Of a stretch of 26,077 bases of DNA, positions 6,576-14,333 are shown piece by piece. The notes under the pieces were generated by a model. It made no database searches, had not been told where the DNA came from, and saw only the letters and a program-made list of their open reading frames with translations. The first letter of the stretch is position 1. Each line of letters begins with the position of its first letter. The stretch is from Akkermansiaceae bacterium UBA2367 (lineage in GTDB: Bacteria > Verrucomicrobiota > Verrucomicrobiia > Verrucomicrobiales > DEV007): the NCBI GenBank assembly GCA_002344525.1, contig DDTJ01000079.1, positions 35,047-61,123 of the forward strand, read 5' to 3'. A program made the position numbers and the translations under genes.

Positions 6576-8393
6576 ATGAGTCCCCTCGCGACGTCGGAAC
6601 CCTCCGACATCACCCTCGATCCCGCGCCTTCCTCGGGAGCCACCGAACTCCAGAACGCCGTCATCCGCTTCGCCGGGAACTCCCAAGACGGCATCCAGAC
6701 CATCGGCGGCCTCCTCGCCCGTCTCGCCGGGCGCAGCGCCCGGGAGGTCATGACCTACATGACGATCCCCTCGACGATCTCGGGCGGGCCGTCGATCTTC
6801 CAGGTCCACCTCGGATCGGGCGAGGTGCTCTCCGCCGGGGACGAGTCCGACTTCCTCTTCGCCTTCTACCAGCACAGCTACGACAACCACATCGGCTCCC
6901 TGCGCCCGGGCGGCGTCTGCATCTACGACAGCGACCAGGTGCAGGAGTTGAAAGGCGACCTCGACGCCCTCCAAGTCGGCATCCCCATCACGAGCACGAC
7001 TGTGGAGGCCCTCGGCGGCAGCTCGCGCGAGCGCGGGAAGAACCTTTTCGTCCTCGGGCTCGTCACGCAGATCTTCAAGCTGGACCGGGAGAAGGTCGTC
7101 GGACTCGTCTCGCGCCAGTTCGGCGGCAAAAACGAGGATGTCCTGCGCAACGCCATGCTCGCCTTCGACGCGGGCTTCGCCTACCCCGTCGGGGACCTCC
7201 TCCGGGTCGAATACGAATTGCAGCAGGGGAAGGGCAGCGCCGCCGACAAGGTCACCACCGACGGCAACACCGCCATGGTCCTCGGCCTCCTCGCGGGCGG
7301 GGTGCGCTACGGCGCGGCCTATCCGATCACGCCTTGGTCCACGATCATGGAGCAACTCCGCGTCGAACTGCCGAAATACGGCGGCCTTTTCGTCCAAGCC
7401 GAGGACGAGCTCGGGGCGGTGGCCATGGCCCTCGGTTTCGCCTACTCCGGCCACACCGCCGTGACGGGCAGCGCCGGTCCCGGCATCTCGCTGAAAATGG
7501 AGGCGCTCAGCTACGGGACCATGGCCGAGCTGCCCCTCGTCGTCATCAACGTGCAACGCGGCGGGCCCAGCACCGGACTGCCGACCAGCGTGGAGCAGAG
7601 CGACCTGCTCCAGGCCATCTACGGCAGCCACGGCGACTGCCCCCGCATCGTCCTCGCGCCGAAGAACGTGGCCGATTGCTTCTACACCGCAGTCGAGGCC
7701 TGCGAGTTGGCGCGGACCTACAGTTGCCCCGTCTTCGTCCTCACCGACATGGCCCTCGCCTCGCGCATCGAGGCATTCGAGGAGCCCGACCTCTCGAAAC
7801 ATCTCCACGAGCCGACCCTCGACCTCGCCCCGCGCGGGGAGGAGTTCAAGCCCTACCCGCTCGACGGCCCCACGCGCCACGCCCCTCCCGGCTCGACCAT
7901 GACCGCCGGCACCTACCCGGTCGTCACCGGATTGGAGCACGACGAATGGGGCCATCCCAGCGCCAACCCCGGCATCCACCAGAAGATGACCGAGCGCCGC
8001 CGCGAGAAGCTCAAGGCCCTCGGCGCGACTCTGCCGCTGCCCGAAACCTTCGGCGACGAAAACGGCGAAATCCTCCTCGTCGGCTGGGGATCGACCTGGG
8101 GGCCGATCCGCGAGGCCGTCGGACGCCTCCGCGAGAAAGGGCGGAAGGTCGGCGCCGTCCATCTGCGCCATCTCAACCCCATGCCGAACGACCTCGAAAC
8201 GGTCTTCTCGAAATACGACCACGTCCTCGTCGTGGAGATGAACGACGAGGGCCTCTACGGCCACGGCCAACTCGCCACTTTGCTGCGGGCGCGCCACTGC
8301 GATCCGAAGATCCGCTCCATCTGCAAAACCGACGGGCTCAACTACCGGGTCCGCGACATCGTGTCGCGCGTCGAGGCCGCCACTGAAAACTGA
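6576..8393 (+). CDS. korA: 2-oxoglutarate:ferredoxin oxidoreductase, fused gamma-alpha subunit
   Basis: A 605-aa subunit that, with KorB, oxidatively decarboxylates 2-oxoglutarate (or a related 2-oxoacid) to the acyl-CoA while reducing ferredoxin. The N-terminal gamma domain (about residues 24-210) starts NAVIRFAGNSQDGIQTIGGLLA and includes TYMTIPSTISGGPS. The alpha domain follows with the diagnostic AAYPITPWSTIMEQL, QAEDELGAVAMALGFAYSG, GSAGPGISLKMEALSYGTMAELP and RGGPSTGLPTSVEQSDL. The C-terminal domain contains LLVGWGSTWGPI. Length fits the fused KorA form (about 600 aa). ATG at 6576 was chosen; an in-frame TTG four codons upstream is less likely. No Shine-Dalgarno is evident. korB follows after 25 nt. 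No ferredoxin-domain gene is present in the window, so the electron acceptor is encoded elsewhere. Confidence 0.95.
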   Translation: MSPLATSEPSDITLDPAPSSGATELQNAVIRFAGNSQDGIQTIGGLLARLAGRSAREVMTYMTIPSTISGGPSIFQVHLGSGEVLSAGDESDFLFAFYQHSYDNHIGSLRPGGVCIYDSDQVQELKGDLDALQVGIPITSTTVEALGGSSRERGKNLFVLGLVTQIFKLDREKVVGLVSRQFGGKNEDVLRNAMLAFDAGFAYPVGDLLRVEYELQQGKGSAADKVTTDGNTAMVLGLLAGGVRYGAAYPITPWSTIMEQLRVELPKYGGLFVQAEDELGAVAMALGFAYSGHTAVTGSAGPGISLKMEALSYGTMAELPLVVINVQRGGPSTGLPTSVEQSDLLQAIYGSHGDCPRIVLAPKNVADCFYTAVEACELARTYSCPVFVLTDMALASRIEAFEEPDLSKHLHEPTLDLAPRGEEFKPYPLDGPTRHAPPGSTMTAGTYPVVTGLEHDEWGHPSANPGIHQKMTERRREKLKALGATLPLPETFGDENGEILLVGWGSTWGPIREAVGRLREKGRKVGAVHLRHLNPMPNDLETVFSKYDHVLVVEMNDEGLYGHGQLATLLRARHCDPKIRSICKTDGLNYRVRDIVSRVEAATEN

Positions 8394-8418
8394 TCCCTGA
8401 ACACCCCCCTTTTTTCCC

Positions 8419-9342
8419 ATGTCCACAGCCGCCGAAGCTCCCAAACCGCTCACGAAGAAGGACCTCACCGCCGACCACCCGACTTGGTGTCCGGGCTGCG
8501 GCGACTTCGCCGTGCTCGCCTCCTTCTTCAAGGTGCTCGAAAAGCTCCAGATCCCCCACGAGAAGATCTGCACCATCGCCGGGATCGGCTGCTCCTCGCG
8601 CTTTCCCTACTTCGTCAACGGGCATGGCGTCCACTTCATCCACGGCCGCGCCCTGCCCTTCGCCACGGGGGTGAGCCTCTCGCGCCCCGACTTGCACGTC
8701 TTCGCCTTCGGCGGCGACGGCGACGGCTACTCCATCGGGGGCAACCACCTCGACCACGCCGCGCGCAAGAACGTGAACCTCACCTACATCGTGATGGACA
8801 ACTTCGTCTACGGCCTGACGAAGAAGCAGACCTCGCCGACGAGCCCGAAGGGCTTCAAGTCGAAGACCGACCCGACCGGGGCCATCGACCAGCCCATCAA
8901 CCCGATGAAGAAGCTCGTCTACGGCGGCGCGAGCTTCGTTGCCCGCACCCACGCCACCCAGGTGAAGCACATGATGGAGGTCTTCGAGCGGGCCATCCTC
9001 CACCCCGGCTTCAGCGTCGTCGAGGTGCTCTCCGAATGCGTCGTCTTCTACCCCGGCGCCTTCGACGCGGGCAATCCGCGGAAGGGCGGGGCCTTCGACC
9101 TGATCGAGGAGCGGAAATGGGACGACACGCCCGAGGACGCGGAGCGCCACGACGTCTCCGACGAGAACGCCGCCTACCAGCTCGCCTCCCTGCCCTTCCC
9201 CGGCAAGTTCGGCGTCTTCTACGAGACCGACCGCCCCACCAAGAACCAGCTCGAGCAGATCTGGATCGACGCGAGCCGGGAGAAAGTCGGGAATGCTTCG
9301 GCGGCGGACCTCCTCACGACCCGCTTCGCCGCGATGAAGTGA
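8419..9342 (+). CDS. korB: 2-oxoglutarate:ferredoxin oxidoreductase, beta subunit
   Basis: A 307-aa thiamine-diphosphate and [4Fe-4S]-binding catalytic subunit. Cluster cysteines C24 and C27 are in WCPGCGDF, with C58 in GIGCSSRF as a further candidate. The TPP/Mg2+ motif is FGGDGDGYSIGGNH (98-110) with the following NLTYIVMDNFVYGLTKKQTSPTS region typical of KorB (YGLTKGQ-SPT). The C-terminal domain carries the cysteine in VLSECVVFYPG. Length and motifs match KorB rather than pyruvate oxidoreductase beta. Together with korA it can act as a ferredoxin-linked step replacing or complementing 2-oxoglutarate dehydrogenase in the TCA cycle; whether it runs oxidatively or reductively cannot be told. 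Confidence 0.95.
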   Translation: MSTAAEAPKPLTKKDLTADHPTWCPGCGDFAVLASFFKVLEKLQIPHEKICTIAGIGCSSRFPYFVNGHGVHFIHGRALPFATGVSLSRPDLHVFAFGGDGDGYSIGGNHLDHAARKNVNLTYIVMDNFVYGLTKKQTSPTSPKGFKSKTDPTGAIDQPINPMKKLVYGGASFVARTHATQVKHMMEVFERAILHPGFSVVEVLSECVVFYPGAFDAGNPRKGGAFDLIEERKWDDTPEDAERHDVSDENAAYQLASLPFPGKFGVFYETDRPTKNQLEQIWIDASREKVGNASAADLLTTRFAAMK

Positions 9343-9364
9343 GCCCCTTCGCGCTCCGAAGACG

Positions 9365-10828
9365 ATGGGATCTCTCTCGCTGCTTCTGGTCGGGGTGTCC
9401 GTCGTGGTGCTCGCCATCATCGTCCTCCGCTGGCATCCCTTCATCGCCCTCACCGCCGCCGGGTTGACCGTCGCGGCCCTGACCCCGGCGGAGCTGCTCT
9501 ACCGGTCGAAGCTCGACGCGCCGCAGCGCGCCGCCCTCGTGGGGGATGGGGGGGGCATCCCCGACGCCGCGCCGCCGGAATGGGAAAAGGCGCACACCAC
9601 CGCCGTGGCGCATTCGGGAAAATGGTTCGTCTCGCGCTTCACCGATGCCTTCGGCAAGGGCTGCGGAGAGATCGCCCTCATCATCGCCATGGCCGCCATC
9701 ATCGGGCAATGCCTCCTCGACTCCGGCGGGGCGAAGCGCATCGTCGATTCCCTGATGCGGCTCTGCGGGGTCCGGGGCACGCCCATCGCCTTCGCCGGCA
9801 GCGCCTTCACCCTCGGCATCCCCGTCTTCTTCGACACGGTCTTCTACCTCCTCCTACCCCTCGGCAAGGCCTTGCGGCGCGAGACGGGGAGGGACTACCT
9901 GCTCTACATCCTCACCATCGTGGCCGGGGCGACCATGGCCCATTCCCTCGTGCCGCCGACGCCGGGTCCCCTCACCGTGGCCGCGAGCTTCGGCGACCAA
10001 GTCACGATCGGCTCCATGATGCTCGGGGGCATCGTCGTCGGTCTCTTCACCTCGGCCACCGGTGTCGCCTACGCCTATTGGGCGAACCGGCGCTGGGACA
10101 TCCCCCTGCGGGAGGAGGCGGGCGCGGAGACGAAGCCGGCCGCCGGGTTCGACGGGCCGCTCCCTCCGCTCTGGCTCTCGCTCTTTCCTATCGTCCTTCC
10201 CATCGCGCTGATCGGCGGCGAGGCTGTCCTCGGCGCGATGGGGCGCGAAGTCGCGGCCATGAAGGCGCTCGGCGACAAGAACATCGCCTTGATCCTCGCG
10301 GCGGGCGCGGCCGTGTGGCTCCTCGTCCGGGCGAAGCGCGCCGCCGGGGCCAAGGTGAAGGAGGCGGTGCAGACGGCCCTCGCCAGCGGCGGGGTCATCA
10401 TCCTCATCACCGCGGCGGGCAGCGCCTTCGGCTCGGTGCTGCGGGACACGAACATCGCCGAGATCATCAGCGACTCCATCGAGGGGCGGCAGACCCTGAT
10501 GCTCATCCCCGTCGCCTACCTCGTCACCGCCCTCATCCGCACCGCCCAGGGATCGGCGACGGTGGCGATGATCACCGCCGGAGGCATGGTCGGCCCCATC
10601 GCCATGGGCACGGAGCTTTCCTACTCCGCCCTCTACCTCGCTCTCGCCATCGGTTGCGGGTCGAAGCCCATCTCCTGGGCGAACGACAGCGGCTTCTGGC
10701 TCATCGGGCGCATGACCGGAATGACCCCGGTCGAGACCTTCAAGAGCGTCAGCGTGATGATGCTGATGATGTCGCTCGCGGGCTTGGCGCTGCTCCTCGT
10801 TGGTGCCATCGTCTTTCCGCTGGTTTGA
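9365..10828 (+). CDS. GntP-family gluconate/organic acid permease
   Basis: A 487-aa integral membrane protein with about 12 hydrophobic segments, beginning LSLLLVGVSVVVLAIIVLRWHPFIAL. It has the family hallmarks GIPVFFDTVFYLLLPLGKAL, AHSLVPPTPGPLTVA, ALIRTAQGSATVAMITA and GCGSKPISWANDSGFW. GntP proteins import gluconate, other sugar acids, glycerate or similar hydroxy acids by proton symport at the inner membrane. It lies 22 nt after korB on the same strand, so it is probably co-transcribed with korAB. No gluconate kinase or dehydratase accompanies it, so the ligand is uncertain. The C-terminus ends VGAIVFPLV as in other members. The insertion around residues 60-80 (DGGGIPDAAPPEWEKAH) is a hydrophilic loop. 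Confidence 0.93.
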   Translation: MGSLSLLLVGVSVVVLAIIVLRWHPFIALTAAGLTVAALTPAELLYRSKLDAPQRAALVGDGGGIPDAAPPEWEKAHTTAVAHSGKWFVSRFTDAFGKGCGEIALIIAMAAIIGQCLLDSGGAKRIVDSLMRLCGVRGTPIAFAGSAFTLGIPVFFDTVFYLLLPLGKALRRETGRDYLLYILTIVAGATMAHSLVPPTPGPLTVAASFGDQVTIGSMMLGGIVVGLFTSATGVAYAYWANRRWDIPLREEAGAETKPAAGFDGPLPPLWLSLFPIVLPIALIGGEAVLGAMGREVAAMKALGDKNIALILAAGAAVWLLVRAKRAAGAKVKEAVQTALASGGVIILITAAGSAFGSVLRDTNIAEIISDSIEGRQTLMLIPVAYLVTALIRTAQGSATVAMITAGGMVGPIAMGTELSYSALYLALAIGCGSKPISWANDSGFWLIGRMTGMTPVETFKSVSVMMLMMSLAGLALLLVGAIVFPLV

Positions 10829-10838
10829 GGGGCCGTAG

Positions 10839-10856
10839 CGAAGTTCGTGAACTTCG
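10839..10856. repeat. Short palindrome downstream of the permease gene
   Basis: CGAAGTTC-GT-GAACTTCG has perfect 8-bp arms and starts 11 nt after the permease stop codon. It resembles short extragenic palindromes. No T-run follows, so it is not a standard intrinsic terminator. Confidence 0.6.
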
Positions 10857-11285
10857 GCGAGCGTTCCTTGAAATGTCGTTCGGGGAGAAACCCCTCACGA
10901 GCTTCCCTACAGGGGAGGCAATTCGCGGAATTTTAAAAAATTTCTCAAATTTGAAGATCAGCAGATGAAAAATTTTAAATTTTAACTTGCTTTCGGTTGA
11001 TATTTTGTTAAATTCAACTGTCAGCGAAACTTCGCCGACGAATCCGATGAGCGAATCCGCCGAACCTTCCAATGCCGTCCCTGCCCAAATGGGGTGGGGG
11101 AGGGGAGGAGGGCGGAAGTCTCCCGGAATCCTTTTGACACACAAACAGACGCGACAGGACCGCGAGGGCCTGGTCGCCGAAGCGCTCGCGCTTCAAATCC
11201 AGCAAAACAGATCCTTGGGATTCGGAAGGGCGGCCGATGGCTCCTGTTCATCGACAGGCCGCCCCAAGAATCCAAGTTGAGGGGT

Positions 11286-11326
11286 AGCCGCAGTCCGGGT
11301 CTTTGGCAGGTGTCCGGGCTGCGGCT
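11286..11326. repeat. 13-bp-arm stem-loop
   Basis: AGCCGCAGTCCGG (11286-11298) and CCGGGCTGCGGCT (11314-11326) pair with a single G-U wobble around a 15-nt loop. It is a likely extragenic palindromic element; it lies 125 nt upstream of the glycosyltransferase start. Confidence 0.6.
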
Positions 11327-11450
11327 CGTCCCTTTTCGGGGGGCGAAAGGTCAAGGTTCCTTTAAGGTCGAAAGTGACAAAGGTGTTGCTTTCCCCTTTC
11401 CCCCGGTGCCCGAAGCTAGGGCATCGGGCCGTTCGCGGGCCGCGAATGCT

Positions 11451-12593
11451 ATGAACGTCACCTTCGTCACGGATACCTACACGCCCCAAGCCAACGGGGT
11501 CGCGACCACGCTGGAGCGGCTCGTCAACGGCCTGCGGGAACGCGGCCACCACGTCGAGGTCGTGCGCCCCGCCGTTCTCGCCTGCGACGAGGAGGGGCTG
11601 GAGGTGCCCTCCGTCGGGCTGCCGGGCTACCGGGAGGTGCGCTTCGGCTTCCCCATGCGCCTCGTCCTGCAATCGCGCTGGTCGCGCCAGCGCCCCGACG
11701 TGGTCTACGTCGCGACCGAGACGCCGCTCGGGGCCTCGGCCATCAGCGCCGCCCGCGCCCTCGACATCCCGGCGGCTTCGGGCTTCCACACGAACTTCCA
11801 GCAGTATGTCGCCCACTACCGCCTGCCCCTCCTCGAAAAGGCGGCCCTCTCCTACCTGCGCCGTGTCCACAACCGCTCCACCTGCACCTTCGTGCCCTCC
11901 CGCGACGTCATCGACCAGCTCGACGCGCGGGGCTTCGAGAACCTGCAGCTCCTCCCGAAAGGCGTGGACACGAAGCTCTTCCATCCGAAGAAGCGCTCCC
12001 TCGCCCTCCGCCGGACTTGGGGCATCGGGCCGGGCGGGCTCGTCGGGCTCCATGTCGGGCGCGTCGCCGCGGAGAAGAACCTGCCCCTCGTCGTCGAGAC
12101 CTTCAGCGAGATCCGCAAGCGTATCCCCGACTTCAAGGGCGTCTTCGTCGGCGACGGGCCGAAGCTGGAGGAGCTGAAGCGCGACCATCCCGAGTTCATC
12201 TACACCGGGGTCCTCCGGGGCGAAGCCCTCGCCGAGCACTACGCCTCGGCCGATCTCTTCATCTTCCCCAGCATCACCGAGACCTTCGGCAACGTCACCC
12301 TCGAGGCCATGGCCAGCGGCCTCGCCGTGGTCGCCTACGACTACGCGGCGGCCCGCCAGCACATCGTCAGCGGGATCAACGGGTTCACCGCCCCCTTCGA
12401 CGACCGCCAGGCCTACCTCGACCTCGCGGTGCGGGCGGCGTCCGGGGATCTCGCCCCTCTCCGCGAGGAGGCCCGCGCCTCGGCCCGGAAGGTCCGATGG
12501 AAGAAGGTCTTGAAACGCTTCGAGAAGCAGCTCCGCAACCTCGTCGAGCGGCTTCCCGTCGAGCGCGAGTCGGTCTCCCCGCCGCCCCTTTGA
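11451..12593 (+). CDS. GT4-family glycosyltransferase
   Basis: A 380-aa GT-B fold glycosyltransferase of family 4. The N-terminal acceptor domain begins MNVTFVTDTYTPQANGVATTLERL, the glycine-rich loop type seen in GDP-mannose-dependent alpha-mannosyltransferases (MgtA/PimB-like), and has FHTNFQQYVAHYRLP. The C-terminal donor domain contains the linker LPKGVDTKLFHP, VGRVAAEKNL and the E-x7-E motif in SITETFGNVTLEAMASGLAVV. It probably acts at the cytoplasmic face of the inner membrane on a lipid acceptor. The ATG at 11451 is the family N-terminus; the frame is open further upstream but with no sensible sequence. The gene is followed after 20 nt by an LpxH-like phosphoesterase, a gene pair also found together in other Gram-negative groups, suggesting glycolipid synthesis or remodelling. 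Confidence 0.9.
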   Translation: MNVTFVTDTYTPQANGVATTLERLVNGLRERGHHVEVVRPAVLACDEEGLEVPSVGLPGYREVRFGFPMRLVLQSRWSRQRPDVVYVATETPLGASAISAARALDIPAASGFHTNFQQYVAHYRLPLLEKAALSYLRRVHNRSTCTFVPSRDVIDQLDARGFENLQLLPKGVDTKLFHPKKRSLALRRTWGIGPGGLVGLHVGRVAAEKNLPLVVETFSEIRKRIPDFKGVFVGDGPKLEELKRDHPEFIYTGVLRGEALAEHYASADLFIFPSITETFGNVTLEAMASGLAVVAYDYAAARQHIVSGINGFTAPFDDRQAYLDLAVRAASGDLAPLREEARASARKVRWKKVLKRFEKQLRNLVERLPVERESVSPPPL

Positions 12594-12613
12594 CGACCCT
12601 TCTCCCGACCGCC

Positions 12614-13438
12614 ATGAAAGCCTGCGACAAGCGCCACGACTACCACGCCATCTTCCTCTCCGACATCCACCTCGGGACGAGGGACAGCAAGTGCGAGGAG
12701 GTGACCGCCTTCCTCAAGGCCACGACCTGCCGCAAGCTGATCCTCAACGGCGACATCGTCGATGGCTGGGCGCTGCGCAGCGGGGGGCGCTGGCTGCCGG
12801 CCCACACGAAGTTCATCCGCACCGTCCTCAAGAAGATGGAGAAGCAGGGCACCGAGGTGATCTACCTGCGCGGCAACCACGACGACATCCTCGAACGCTT
12901 CCTGCCCCTCTGTTTCGGGAACCTCCGCATCGTCGACGAATACATCCACGGGACGCCCCGAGGCGACTACCTCGTCGTGCATGGCGACGGCTTCGACCGC
13001 GTCACGACGAGCCACCGCTGGGTCGCCGTGGCCGGGGCGAAGGGCTACGAGCTGCTCCTCGGCCTGAACCGCCTCTACAACCGCTGGCGAGCCCTGCGCG
13101 GGAAGGAGTATTTCTCGCTGAGCCAGACGATCAAGGCCAAGGTCAAATCCGCCGTCGGCTTCATCGACCGCTACGAGGACCAGCTCAAGGAGCTCGCCAC
13201 GGTTCGCGGTTGCCGGGGGATCATCTGCGGGCATATTCACACCCCGGCGGACAAGCTTCTCGGAAACGGCGTCCACTACCTGAACTCGGGGGACTGGGTC
13301 GAGTCGCTCACCGCCATCGTCGAGAGGCGGCCGGGGGACTTCGAACTGGTCCACTACCGCGATTTCATGAAAACCGGGGAGACTGTCGTGGACGGGGCGG
13401 GGGCGAGGCTCGCGACCCCCTGCCCGGCCTCCGTCTGA
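12614..13438 (+). CDS. LpxH-like metallophosphoesterase (UDP-2,3-diacylglucosamine diphosphatase family)
   Basis: A 274-aa calcineurin-like phosphoesterase. Metal ligands are visible: D17 and H19 in FLSDIHLG, D47 in NGDIVDGW, N88-H89-D90 in LRGNHDD, a histidine in VVHGDGFD and two in GHIHTP. This is the DxH-GD-GNHD-HGD-GHxH series of the family. The GDIVDGW and VIYLRGNHDD wording is that of the LpxH-related branch rather than the canonical enterobacterial LpxH. It may cleave a UDP-linked or lipid pyrophosphate. C-terminal residues after about 250 look disordered. Close spacing to the glycosyltransferase upstream (20 nt) and phoU downstream (45 nt) suggests one transcript. Substrate assignment is inference. 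Confidence 0.88.
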   Translation: MKACDKRHDYHAIFLSDIHLGTRDSKCEEVTAFLKATTCRKLILNGDIVDGWALRSGGRWLPAHTKFIRTVLKKMEKQGTEVIYLRGNHDDILERFLPLCFGNLRIVDEYIHGTPRGDYLVVHGDGFDRVTTSHRWVAVAGAKGYELLLGLNRLYNRWRALRGKEYFSLSQTIKAKVKSAVGFIDRYEDQLKELATVRGCRGIICGHIHTPADKLLGNGVHYLNSGDWVESLTAIVERRPGDFELVHYRDFMKTGETVVDGAGARLATPCPASV

Positions 13439-13483
13439 TCCCTCGAACGACCATCCCTGACAAACGTCCAAAACCTCCAAGCC

Positions 13484-14197
13484 ATGACCGACTCCGCCCA
13501 TATCCTCGGAACCTTCGAACAAGCCCTGCGCGAGGCCCGCGCCGCCGTGATGCGGATGGCGAGCATCTCCGAGCGGAACCTCGACAACGCCATCCGCGGC
13601 CTGCTCACGCGCAACGCCGAACTCTGCAACGAGGCCATCGCCGAAGAGGAGGAGGTGGACCTGCTGGAGCGCCGCATCGACGCCGAGTCCTTCGAGATCC
13701 TGCTGCGCTTCAACCCCGTTGCCGGGGACCTGCGCGAAATCATCGCGGGAATGAAGGTCGCGAACAACCTCGAACGCGTCTCCGACGAGGCCCGGAGCAT
13801 CGCCCGCCGCGCCCGCAAGCTGCTGAAGCATCCCGAGATCCCCGAGGTCCACCTGATCGAGCCGGTCTACGAAAAGGCCGCGAGCCTCCTCCGCAGCGCG
13901 GTGCGCGCCTACGCCGAGGGCGACGCCGATCTCGCCCTCTCCCTCTACGAGCGGGACCGGGAGCTCGACGAGGCGCACCGCGAGGTCATCCGCGAGCTGA
14001 GCAAGCTCGTGGACCGCGAGTCGGGCCAAGTGAAGCAGATCCTGCACCTCATCTTCATGGTGCGCAGCCTTGAGCGGGTCGGCGACCACGCGGTGAACAT
14101 CGGCGAGGACGCCGTCTTCCTCATCAACGCCGAGGACATCCGCCATCTCGGGGCGAAACGCGCGGCCAAGCGCACCGTTGCCGGGGAAGGGGAGTGA
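13484..14197 (+). CDS. phoU: PhoU-family phosphate signalling protein
   Basis: A 237-aa all-helical protein made of two three-helix PhoU repeats. Each has the acidic metal-binding signature: ANNLERVSDEARSIARRAR (first repeat) and SLERVGDHAVNIGED (second). Length is normal (about 215-240). PhoU links the PstSCAB phosphate transporter to the PhoR/PhoB sensor system and restrains phosphate uptake. No pst, phoR or phoB gene is in this window; instead it follows a glycosyltransferase and a phosphoesterase, which may tie envelope lipid modification to phosphate status, or may simply be chance. The ATG at 13484 gives the family N-terminus (TDSAHILGTFEQALREAR). Confidence 0.93.
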   Translation: MTDSAHILGTFEQALREARAAVMRMASISERNLDNAIRGLLTRNAELCNEAIAEEEEVDLLERRIDAESFEILLRFNPVAGDLREIIAGMKVANNLERVSDEARSIARRARKLLKHPEIPEVHLIEPVYEKAASLLRSAVRAYAEGDADLALSLYERDRELDEAHREVIRELSKLVDRESGQVKQILHLIFMVRSLERVGDHAVNIGEDAVFLINAEDIRHLGAKRAAKRTVAGEGE

Positions 14198-14204
14198 GGG
14201 GAGG

Positions 14205-14240
14205 GGAAACCCGAAGTCCGAAACCCGAAGTCCGAAGTCC
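14205..14240 (+). repeat. Segment B repeat run (copy 3, no A' segment)
   Basis: Three near-direct copies of CCCGAAGTCCGAA-type sequence, beginning 8 nt after the phoU stop. This is the same B segment as in the composite repeats, here with GTCCG in place of ATCCG and without the GCTGAT part. Confidence 0.65.
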
Positions 14241-14249
14241 GCCGACGCG

Positions 14250-14277
14250 TTGACTTCGCCCTCCCTGCGCATACTCT
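14250..14277 (+). promoter_or_regulatory. Likely promoter for the gcv operon
   Basis: TTGACT (14250-14255), a 16-nt spacer and TACTCT (14272-14277). The predicted start near 14284 leaves a leader of only about 50 nt before gcvT, too short for a tandem glycine riboswitch, and no such fold was seen. Confidence 0.45.
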
Positions 14278-14333
14278 CAACTGCGCCTCGCTCCGGCTCT
14301 CGACTCTCAATCCTCCACTCCCGACTAAAGCAG

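Larger units (their letters stand above)
10829..11450. other. 622-nt gap: palindromes, AT-rich island, no convincing gene
   Basis: From left to right it holds a short palindrome (10839-10856), a small hairpin GGGGAGAAACCCC near 10876-10888, an AT-rich island at about 10921-11020 that contrasts sharply with the surrounding GC-rich sequence, a GC-rich stretch, and a 13-bp-arm stem-loop (11286-11326). TTGAAG (10951-10956) and TTAAAT (10975-10980) are an 18-nt-spaced promoter candidate. A 77-codon open frame at 11047-11280 shows no recognisable domain and low-complexity glycine/arginine runs, so it is not called. The AT island may be a regulatory region for the downstream glycosyltransferase operon or a scar of inserted DNA. 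Confidence 0.5.

Noticed and set aside
11047..11280. Possible 77-aa gene in the gap before the glycosyltransferase
   Set aside because: No recognisable motif, G/R-rich, no ribosome-binding site and other frames also open; not enough to call.
14198..14333. Glycine riboswitch ahead of gcvT
   Set aside because: The predicted leader is only about 50 nt and the gap is mostly repeat B and CTCTCAA-type sequence; no tandem aptamer cores seen.
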